DNA of 10,984 nt, taken from assembly GCA_021801615.1 (NCBI GenBank), contig JAJYXS010000182.1, positions 1 to 10,984 on the forward strand, read 5' to 3'. The stretch comes from Actinomycetes bacterium. Lineage in GTDB: Bacteria > Actinomycetota > Acidimicrobiia > Acidimicrobiales > RAAP-2. Of this stretch, positions 5,838 through 10,984 are shown piece by piece (position 1 is the first letter of the stretch; every line of letters starts with the position of its first letter). The translations under genes were made by a program, and so were the position numbers. The notes under the pieces were generated by a model. It was not told the DNA's origin. It made no database searches and was given only the letters and a program-made list of their open reading frames with translations.

Positions 5838-5867
5838 GCAAGAGCCGGCCTTCGGGTCGGCTCTTGC
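5838..5867. terminator. Strong TTCG-loop hairpin between convergent genes
   Basis: A 13-pair stem (5838-5850 with 5855-5867), AAGAGCCGGCC against GGTCGGCTCTT plus two closing pairs, contains one G-T wobble and closes on a TTCG tetraloop. It lies between rdgB on the plus strand and the glycerate kinase gene on the minus strand, where a shared terminator is expected. No T-tract follows on either strand, as is common for hairpin terminators in high-GC actinobacteria. Confidence 0.75.
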
Positions 5868-5868
5868 C

Positions 5869-5909
5869 GGGTTGGGTGTGGGGTTAGGTCTGGGTCAGGA
5901 CGGGTTGGG
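5869..5909 (+). other. G-run tract, candidate G-quadruplex
   Basis: Six runs of three or more G lie within 41 nt: 5869-5871, 5874-5876, 5880-5883, 5892-5894, 5902-5904 and 5907-5909. Gaps are 2, 3, 8, 7 and 2 nt. The tract directly follows the TTCG hairpin on the plus strand. It is T- and G-rich, unlike the C/G-balanced DNA around it. Quadruplex formation is inference; it could assist termination of rdgB transcripts. Confidence 0.45.
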
Positions 5910-5962
5910 AGCGAGCTGTGCGGCGCTCAGGCTTCGCGGCGCAGGGCGGCACCGCCGGCAGG

Positions 5963-7105
5963 TCATTGGGCGCACGTCGCCGCGACCACCTCGGAGATCG
6001 CGTCCGCGGTGGCCTCGTGCGCGCGTGCCTTGCCGAATCTCGCGACGAGGCTCACTGCGTCGACGCGCGCCTTTCGGTCTGCCCAGCACCGCTCGACGCC
6101 TGGCTCCATCTGCCCGGCGACGCACAGGGCCGGCACGCCTCCTCCTGCAGCGGCGAGCACACCGCCGACGACCTTGCCTTGGAACGAGGTCTCGTCGAGG
6201 CGTCCTTCCCCCGTGACGACGAGGTCGCTCGCGGCCACGCGGGCGTCGAGGTCGACGAGCGAGGCGATGAGCGCGAAGCCCGGAACGAGCTGCGCGCCGA
6301 GCGCGGCCAATCCGCCTGCGAGCCCGCCCGCCGCGCCTGCGCCGGCCAGGCGGTCGACGTCGACGCCGAGCTCCCTGCGGTAGCGCTCTGCGAGCGCATC
6401 GAGACGCGCGCTGAGCGCCACCACCTGGGCGCGCGTCGCACCCTTCTGGGGGCCGAACCTCTCTGCGGCGGTCCGGAAGGGGACCGACACGTCGCAGGCG
6501 ACCACGAGCGCGGCGCCGCCGAGGCGCGCGGACGAGCCGATCGCCGACAGCGCGCCCCAGCCGCCGTCGGTGGTCGCGGTCCCGCCGGCGGCGACGATCA
6601 CGAGCCGGGCGCCTGCGTCGAGCGCGGCGAGGACGAGGTCGCCCACCCCGTCGGTCCGTGCCATGAGCGGATCGTCGCCCTGGGGCGCCGGCAAGAGGCC
6701 ACGCCCGACGGCGAGCGCGGCTTCGACCACGGCGAGGGGTCCGCGGACTTCGGCAAAGGAGCCTGGGCGTGGTCGCCACCCACGGCCGGAGACGCCGCTG
6801 GGCAGGTCGGCTCGGAGGAGGTCGGAAAGGACGCCAGAGACGAGAGGGAGGCCCTCGGGGAGGAAGAGCCACGTCGCCTGCAGCGGTTCGCCGAGCGGGC
6901 CGCGCACGAGGGTGTGCCGCCGCTCCGCGCCGGCGACGCGCCAGAGCGCCCAGAGCGCGTCGAGCGTGCCCTCGCCGCCGTCCGCGAGGGGGAGCTCGTC
7001 GGCTCGCCACCCGCACGAGCGCGCCGCGCGTGCGGCAGCGGCCGCCGCCTCGGCGGCGGTGACGGTGCCGCGGAACTTGTCGAAGGCTGCGACGAGGCTG
7101 GGCAC
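5963..7105 (-). CDS. Glycerate kinase (GarK/GlxK family, glycerate 2-kinase type)
   Basis: Phosphorylates D-glycerate with ATP, feeding glyoxylate or serine-derived glycerate into central metabolism; cytosolic. The 380-residue product matches the family length. Seen in order: AAFDKFRGT at the N-terminus (the usual PDSFKG site), ADGGEGT (41-47), and the central AARLVIVAAGGTATTDGGWGAL block (read with the preceding DAG). AGAAGGLAGGL and VVTGEGRLDETSFQGK near the C-terminus complete the set. The segment around residues 85-115 is Pro/Arg-rich and diverges from the family pattern. The start is GTG 7105, since the first strand (LVAAFD) follows at once and no later start would keep it. That GTG is only 4 nt beyond the 3' discriminator of tRNA-Leu on the same strand, leaving no room for a ribosome-binding site outside the tRNA. 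Whether it makes 2- or 3-phosphoglycerate cannot be told from sequence. Confidence 0.92.
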   Translation of the reverse strand: MPSLVAAFDKFRGTVTAAEAAAAAARAARSCGWRADELPLADGGEGTLDALWALWRVAGAERRHTLVRGPLGEPLQATWLFLPEGLPLVSGVLSDLLRADLPSGVSGRGWRPRPGSFAEVRGPLAVVEAALAVGRGLLPAPQGDDPLMARTDGVGDLVLAALDAGARLVIVAAGGTATTDGGWGALSAIGSSARLGGAALVVACDVSVPFRTAAERFGPQKGATRAQVVALSARLDALAERYRRELGVDVDRLAGAGAAGGLAGGLAALGAQLVPGFALIASLVDLDARVAASDLVVTGEGRLDETSFQGKVVGGVLAAAGGGVPALCVAGQMEPGVERCWADRKARVDAVSLVARFGKARAHEATADAISEVVAATCAQ

Positions 7106-7109
7106 GGCG

Positions 7110-7191
7110 TGCGGACGAGAGGACTCGAACCTCCACCCCCGAAGGGACCGGGACCTAAACCCGGCGCGTCTACCCGTTCCGCCACGTCCGC
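7110..7191 (-). tRNA. tRNA-Leu, anticodon UAG
   Basis: Read on the minus strand, GCGGACG (7191-7185) pairs with CGTCCGC (7117-7111) as the acceptor stem, with discriminator A at 7110. The D-arm is GCGGAACGGGTAGACGC. The anticodon stem CCGGG/CCCGG carries loop TTTAGGT, anticodon TAG, reading CUN leucine codons. A long variable arm (CCCTTCGGGGG) marks a class II tRNA, and the T-loop is TTCGAGT. CCA is not encoded (CGC follows the discriminator). It lies just upstream of the glycerate kinase gene and is divergent from clpP, 42 bp away. Confidence 0.97.
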
Positions 7192-7221
7192 GTGCTGACG
7201 CCGGCCGGCGGCGCCGGCGGG

Positions 7222-7227
7222 TAGCCT
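7222..7227 (+). promoter_or_regulatory. -10 box of a leaderless clpP transcript
   Basis: TAGCCT fits the TANNNT consensus and ends 6 nt before the clpP ATG at 7234, so transcription would start at or next to the A of the start codon. There is no Shine-Dalgarno in the short space before the ATG. The promoter must fit in the 42 bp between the divergent tRNA-Leu and clpP, so its -35 region would lie beside or within the tRNA 5' end. No clear -35 hexamer is seen. Confidence 0.45.
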
Positions 7228-7233
7228 CGCGGC

Positions 7234-7845
7234 ATGCACGCTAGTACCCGCGTCGGGCCTCTCGGCGCTGCCGCTCAGGACCAGTCGGTCGCCATGGACG
7301 TCTACCAGCGCCTCTTGAAGGAGCGCATCATCTTCCTCGGGTCCGCCATCGATCAGAGCACCGCCAACACGGTGTGTGCCCAGCTGATCCTGCTGGAAGC
7401 AGAGGACCCCGAGCGAGACATCTCCCTCTACATCAACTCGCCCGGCGGGTCGGTCACCGACGGCTTGGCGATCTACGACACGATGCAGTACGTCCGGCCG
7501 GACGTGAGCACGATCTGCGTGGGCCTCGCCGCGTCCATGGGCCAGTTCCTCCTGTGCGCAGGCGCTCCGGGGAAGCGGTTCGCTCTGCCGCACTCGCGCA
7601 TCCTCATGCACCAGCCTTCCGGGGCCATGCAGGGGCAGGCCGCCGACATCGCGATCCAAGCCGAGCAGATCGTCTACCTCAAGCGGATGATGGCCGAGCG
7701 CATCGCCTTCCACACCGGCCAGCCGGTCGAGCGCATCGAGGCGGACTCCGACAGGGACCGCTGGTTCACCGCGGAGGAGGCTCGTGAGTACGGCTTCATC
7801 GACCAGGTGATCGACCGCACCGCGGCCCAGGTGAGCGGCAGCTGA
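7234..7845 (+). CDS. clpP: ATP-dependent Clp protease proteolytic subunit
   Basis: Serine protease subunit that forms the barrel degrading substrates fed by ClpX or ClpC, including ssrA-tagged proteins. In this 203-residue protein the catalytic triad is intact: S101 in GLAASMGQF, H126 in LMHQPSG and D171 in EADSDRDRWF. The YINSPGGSVTDGLAIYDTM oxyanion region and the head-domain segment up to QIVYLKRMMAERIA are canonical. The first 20 residues are probably a propeptide or the axial loop region. ATG 7234 is taken with a probable leaderless promoter; ATG at codon 21 would remove the N-terminal loop. It is not paired with a second clpP or with clpX, as the main actinobacterial locus usually is, so it may be an extra paralogue. 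The exporter permease gene starts 2 bp after its stop. Confidence 0.95.
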   Translation: MHASTRVGPLGAAAQDQSVAMDVYQRLLKERIIFLGSAIDQSTANTVCAQLILLEAEDPERDISLYINSPGGSVTDGLAIYDTMQYVRPDVSTICVGLAASMGQFLLCAGAPGKRFALPHSRILMHQPSGAMQGQAADIAIQAEQIVYLKRMMAERIAFHTGQPVERIEADSDRDRWFTAEEAREYGFIDQVIDRTAAQVSGS

Positions 7846-7847
7846 CG

Positions 7848-8834
7848 GTGGCGATCGAAGCGCCGGCTCAGCCGCCGGACGCGGGGTCGGCGGCGGTGAC
7901 GAGCGTGCTCGACGGAGAGGGTCCGGTCACGGCACGCCCGAAGACGACGCGCGTCGTCTCCTCGGACGTCGCGGTCTGGTCCCGGCTGAAGGAGGTCTGG
8001 CGCTCTCGGGAGCTGCTCGTCTACCTGGTCCGGACCGAGATCAAGGTCAAGTACAAGAATTCGTTCCTCGGGCTCTTGTGGTCGATGCTCTCGCCCGCAC
8101 TGACGCTCGCCGTCTACACGCTCGTCTTCGGGGTGGTCCTGCACGACGGCATGCCGAACTTCGCGATCTACCTCTTCTCGGGGATCCTCGTGTGGAACCT
8201 CTTCTCCACCGGGATCCTCACCGCGACCGGCGTCGTGGTGAACAACGCAGGGCTCGTGAAGAAGGTCTCGTTCCCCCGGGAGATCCTCGCCCTCGCAGCG
8301 GTCGGGTCGGCCGGGGTCTTCTTCTTCTTCCAGGCGTGCGTCATGGTCCTCTTCATGGCGGTCCTGCACTGGGCGCCGGCGTGGTCGCTCCTGTACCTGG
8401 TCCTCGTCGCGCTCGTGCCGACGCTCGTGCTGTCGTGCGCGCTCGGGATCTTCCTCGCGGCGATCAACGTCTACATGCGCGACACCCAGCACCTGGTCAC
8501 AGTGCTCGTCGGCTCGGCGTGGTTCTGGGCGTGCCCGATCGTGTACTCCTTCCAGACAACCGTCGCGAGCCGCCTGGCGCACCACCACCTGACCTGGCTG
8601 TACTTCATGAACCCGCTGACCATCCTCGTGATGTCGTTCCAGCGGGCGCTCTACGCGAGGCTCACACCGCCCTCCACGTACGCTCCGCACGCGCCCCTCC
8701 ACGTCCTGCCCCACTGGTCCGCGTTGACCTACGTCTGGGGGGACGCGCTCGTGCTCGCGTTCGCGCTGGTGCTCTTCTACGTCGCGATGGTCGTGTTCGG
8801 CAGGCTTGCGGGCAACTTCGCAGAGGAGCTCTGA
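7848..8834 (+). CDS. wzm: ABC-2 polysaccharide exporter permease (Wzm/TagG/RfbA type)
   Basis: Membrane subunit of an ABC exporter that moves lipid-linked polysaccharide, such as O-antigen- or teichoic acid-type glycan, across the cytoplasmic membrane. The 328-residue product has a Pro/Ala-rich cytosolic N-terminus of about 55 residues. The family signature LVYLVRTEIKVKYKNSFLG (56-75) then leads into the first membrane segment (about 74-97). Further hydrophobic stretches lie near 105-128, 143-172, 178-205, 214-235 and 298-320, giving the six expected. The central SFPREILALA and the YFMNPLTILVMSFQRALY motif near 250 are typical of this family. GTG 7848 follows the clpP stop by 2 bp, so it is probably co-transcribed and coupled. 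The ATPase gene starts directly after it. The glycan transported is unknown. Confidence 0.9.
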   Translation: MAIEAPAQPPDAGSAAVTSVLDGEGPVTARPKTTRVVSSDVAVWSRLKEVWRSRELLVYLVRTEIKVKYKNSFLGLLWSMLSPALTLAVYTLVFGVVLHDGMPNFAIYLFSGILVWNLFSTGILTATGVVVNNAGLVKKVSFPREILALAAVGSAGVFFFFQACVMVLFMAVLHWAPAWSLLYLVLVALVPTLVLSCALGIFLAAINVYMRDTQHLVTVLVGSAWFWACPIVYSFQTTVASRLAHHHLTWLYFMNPLTILVMSFQRALYARLTPPSTYAPHAPLHVLPHWSALTYVWGDALVLAFALVLFYVAMVVFGRLAGNFAEEL

Positions 8835-8835
8835 G

Positions 8836-10179
8836 GTGCGCACCACGGCCGTCGACGTCCAGAGCGTCTCGAAGCGCTTCCGCCTCTACCACGAGAAGTA
8901 CTCCTCCTTGAAGGAGAAGGTGATCCACGCGGGCCGGGTCCCCCACGAGGACCTCTGGGCGCTGCGCGACGTCTCCTTCGAAGTCCCAGAGGGGGAGACC
9001 GTCGGCATCCTCGGGCGCAACGGGTCGGGGAAGTCCACGCTGCTCAAGTGCATCTGCGGCATCCTGCAGCCGACCTCCGGGCAGGTCGTGGTCCGAGGGA
9101 AGCTGGCCGGCCTGCTCGAGCTCGGCGCGGGGTTCCAGCAGGAGCTGAGCGGTCGGGAGAACATCTACCTGAACGGCTCGATGCTCGGCTTGTCCAAGCG
9201 AGCGGTCGACCGGATGTTCGACGACATCGTGGACTTCGCCGAGCTGGGGCAGTTCATCGACAACCAGGTGAAGTACTACTCCTCTGGGATGTACGTCCGT
9301 CTCGGCTTCGCCGTCGCGGTCAACGTCGACCCCGACGTGCTGGTGATCGACGAGGTCCTCGCGGTCGGTGACGAACGGTTCCAGCGCAAGTGCATGGAGC
9401 GCGTGAAGCAATTCCAGCGCGAGGGCCGCACCATCCTGTTCGTCAGCCATTCGCCGGACCTCGTGCGGTCGATCTGCGACCGGGCGGTGGTGCTCTCCGA
9501 CGGCGAGATGATCGGGATGGCCTCGCCGGGCGAGGCGGTCCGATTGTTCCGCGAGCGGCTCCTTGCGGCCGGCGACGTGCTCGGCGCGTCGGAGGCCGCG
9601 GCGGCGCTCGACGGCGCGACGGCCGAGCAGCCACCGGAGGTTCGGGTCCTTTCCGACCCGCAGTCCGTCCGTTCCGACCCGCAGTCCGGCGACGTGGCGG
9701 GCGGCCTCCCGCCGCTCCGCCTCGCCCCTCAGGAGAGCCGGCCCGTCCGCTTCACCGAGGTCACCTGCCTCTTGCCGGCGGCGGGGGAGCGGCCCTACGT
9801 CCTGCCCGGCGAGCCCGTCACGATCAGGGCCTCCTTCGAGGCGGCGCGGGCGGTGACCGGGGTCGTCTTCCAGCTGGAGGTGCGTGGCGACGGCGGGACA
9901 GGCCTGTTCCGTACGGACAGCGAGATCCTCGGCGTGACGTGCGATCTGGAGCAGGGACCCGGGACCTTCGAGTTCCGTCTCGAAGCCGTGCCGCTGCTCG
10001 ACGGCAGCTACGACGTGAACGTCGGGGTCGAGACTCCACGCGGCCTGAGCGATTGGCGCGAACCGGCGTGCAGCTTCGAGGTCATGAACCCCAGCCGATC
10101 GACGGGCTTCGTGGCGGTCCCGGTCAGCGGCGCCCTGGTCGCGGGCGGCGCCCTCCAGTCGGTGCCAGCGGGCCGATGA
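8836..10179 (+). CDS. wzt: Polysaccharide ABC exporter ATPase with C-terminal glycan-binding-like domain (Wzt type)
   Basis: Energises the Wzm-type permease encoded just upstream. Of 447 residues, the first ~235 form the nucleotide-binding domain. It has Walker A GRNGSGKST (60-68), LLELGAGFQQELSGREN (Q-loop region), signature YSSGM (148-152), Walker B VLVIDE (168-173) and H-loop H205. YSSGMYVRLGFAVA is characteristic of the Wzt/TagH group. After a Pro/Ser-rich linker, residues about 300-430 are rich in beta strands (VRFTEVTCLL, VTIRASFEA, GSYDVNVGVET) and resemble the Wzt C-terminal domain. In E. coli O9a that domain recognises the modified end of the finished O-antigen. GTG 8836 is preceded by GAGGAG (8823-8828), spacing 7 nt, inside the end of the permease gene. 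The linker contains a 21-bp in-frame duplication. Confidence 0.92.
   Translation: MRTTAVDVQSVSKRFRLYHEKYSSLKEKVIHAGRVPHEDLWALRDVSFEVPEGETVGILGRNGSGKSTLLKCICGILQPTSGQVVVRGKLAGLLELGAGFQQELSGRENIYLNGSMLGLSKRAVDRMFDDIVDFAELGQFIDNQVKYYSSGMYVRLGFAVAVNVDPDVLVIDEVLAVGDERFQRKCMERVKQFQREGRTILFVSHSPDLVRSICDRAVVLSDGEMIGMASPGEAVRLFRERLLAAGDVLGASEAAAALDGATAEQPPEVRVLSDPQSVRSDPQSGDVAGGLPPLRLAPQESRPVRFTEVTCLLPAAGERPYVLPGEPVTIRASFEAARAVTGVVFQLEVRGDGGTGLFRTDSEILGVTCDLEQGPGTFEFRLEAVPLLDGSYDVNVGVETPRGLSDWREPACSFEVMNPSRSTGFVAVPVSGALVAGGALQSVPAGR
9651..9688 (+). repeat. 21-bp in-frame duplication in the Wzt linker
   Basis: TTCCGACCCGCAGTCCG occurs at 9651-9667 and again at 9672-9688, a 21-bp period that encodes Ser-Asp-Pro-Gln-Ser twice (SDPQSVRSDPQSG). 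It lies between the ATPase domain and the C-terminal beta domain. A change in copy number would alter only the length of a flexible linker. Confidence 0.85.
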
Positions 10180-10183
10180 CTCC

Positions 10184-10984
10184 GTGACGACGTCGGGACC
10201 CGAAGACGCTTTTGTCGGAGACGGGTACCTCCAGCAGGTGATGGCCGAGATCGACGAGGAGGTGCGGCACCGGCGTGGGGAGATCCCGCTCAGGCTCGAG
10301 CGCGAGCTCGACGAGATGTTCCTCGAGCACGCGCCGGTCGCAGCGCGCGGCGGCGACCTGAAGGACGCGCTCGCGATGGTCGACCAGGCGGCGTTCATCG
10401 ACCCGGTGGTCCCGGTCGCGTCGCAGCGTCCCGCCGGTGTGGCGATCAAGAAGGGGCTGCGGTCACTGAACCTCTGGTACGTGGGCTGGGTCACCCAGCA
10501 GGTGAGCAGGTTCGGCGCGGCGGTCGGCCGCGCGCTCCACGCGGTCGACGCGCAGCTCGCCGAGCTCGGCGACCGGGTCCCACCCGCCTCGGCGACGCGC
10601 GTGCTCGAGACGGGGCCGTCCGGCAGGTGGTGGGAGTCGCAGGCCGCGGGCGCGCTCGGAGAGGTCCGAGGGCGGGTCCTGCACACCGCATGCGGCGACG
10701 GCTGGCTGGTCGACACCCTCGCGGCCGCTGGGGTCGACGCGTACGGCGTCGACCCGCGTCCCGGGGTGGTCGACGAGGCAGCGCTGCACGGTGCCGACCT
10801 CCGGCAGGAGGAGCCCCTCGCCCATCTTCGGGCGGTCGGGCGCGCGGCGCTCGGGGGAGCAGTCCTGTCCGGCGTGGTGGAGGTCATGGAGCCTGCACGC
10901 CGTGACGAGCTGCTCCGAACGCTCGTGAGCCGGCTCGGCCCACGAGCGGTGCTCGTGGTCCACTCCGTGTCTCCAGCCGCCTGG
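10184..10984 (+). CDS. SAM-dependent methyltransferase-like protein, 3' end beyond window
   Basis: An open frame of 267 codons runs from GTG 10184 to the last base without a stop, so the gene is truncated by the window. Residues 1-50 are charged and helical (EIDEEVRHRRGEIPLRLERELDEMF, quoted in part). Residues 85-130 include LNLWYVGWVTQQ and VGRALHAVDAQLAEL, probably helical or coiled coil. A Rossmann-type SAM-binding start follows: VLHTACGDGWL at 165-175 (motif I), with the acidic D190 in YGVDPRP after the next strand. A GGAVLSGVVEVMEPARRDELL stretch fits the motif-II region of class I methyltransferases. Such proteins are common beside Wzm/Wzt genes in actinobacterial glycan clusters. The substrate is unknown. 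GTG lies 4 bp after the wzt stop. Confidence 0.75.
   Translation, partial: MTTSGPEDAFVGDGYLQQVMAEIDEEVRHRRGEIPLRLERELDEMFLEHAPVAARGGDLKDALAMVDQAAFIDPVVPVASQRPAGVAIKKGLRSLNLWYVGWVTQQVSRFGAAVGRALHAVDAQLAELGDRVPPASATRVLETGPSGRWWESQAAGALGEVRGRVLHTACGDGWLVDTLAAAGVDAYGVDPRPGVVDEAALHGADLRQEEPLAHLRAVGRAALGGAVLSGVVEVMEPARRDELLRTLVSRLGPRAVLVVHSVSPAAW

Noticed and set aside
5895..7198. Long open frames on both strands over the glycerate kinase gene (5895-7136 minus, 5918-7198 plus)
   Set aside because: They are out-of-frame shadows of the glycerate kinase, which alone shows catalytic motifs, and they also run through the tRNA gene.
8662..10887. 741-codon open frame on the minus strand across wzm, wzt and the methyltransferase gene
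   Set aside because: It is antisense to well-supported genes, has Arg/Pro/Ser-rich low-complexity composition and no family motif. Long open antisense frames are expected at this GC content.

Overview
The window is a stretch of very GC-rich bacterial chromosome, very probably from an actinobacterium. The strongest evidence is the mec-cysO-cysM gene order, a CysO-dependent cysteine pathway known from Mycobacterium, followed by homologues of Rv1339, rph and the RdgB gene in the same order as in M. tuberculosis. GTG starts are frequent, and several genes begin a few bases after a TANNNT-type -10 box, which also fits Actinobacteria. The gene order and the tmRNA tag do not match a mycobacterium exactly, so I infer a more distant class but cannot name it.

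Layout. (1) 31-994, minus strand: the trans-translation pair, smpB followed by ssrA (tmRNA). (2) 1000-1263: a divergent intergenic region holding a 53-bp tandem repeat in three copies. (3) 1270-5589, plus strand: mec, cysO, cysM, an Rv1339-like metallo-beta-lactamase-fold phosphodiesterase, rph (RNase PH) and an RdgB-type XTP/dITP pyrophosphatase. The RdgB gene has a repeat-rich N-terminal extension and a 4-base overlap with rph. (4) 5590-5962: a convergent intergenic region with a strong TTCG-loop hairpin, a G-run tract and at most a tiny ORF. (5) 5963-7191, minus strand: tRNA-Leu(UAG) followed after 4 nt by a glycerate kinase. (6) 7234-10984, plus strand: a leaderless clpP, then a Wzm/Wzt-type polysaccharide ABC exporter (permease, then ATPase with a C-terminal glycan-binding-like domain), then a SAM-methyltransferase-like gene cut by the window end.

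How the genes work together. Mec, CysO and CysM form one cysteine pathway: CysO carries sulfide as a C-terminal thiocarboxylate, CysM joins it to O-phosphoserine, and Mec releases cysteine from the CysO-Cys adduct. RNase PH and RdgB handle RNA 3'-end trimming and nucleotide-pool sanitation. SmpB and tmRNA rescue stalled ribosomes and add a tag ending LAYAA, which ClpP-type proteases would degrade. The Wzm/Wzt/methyltransferase group looks like the beginning of a surface-polysaccharide cluster in which terminal modification and export could be coupled. I see no clearly new multi-gene system. The most unusual items are the 53-bp repeat array, the tRNA-glycerate kinase junction, the repeat-built RdgB N-terminus, and the solitary clpP leading into a glycan export operon.
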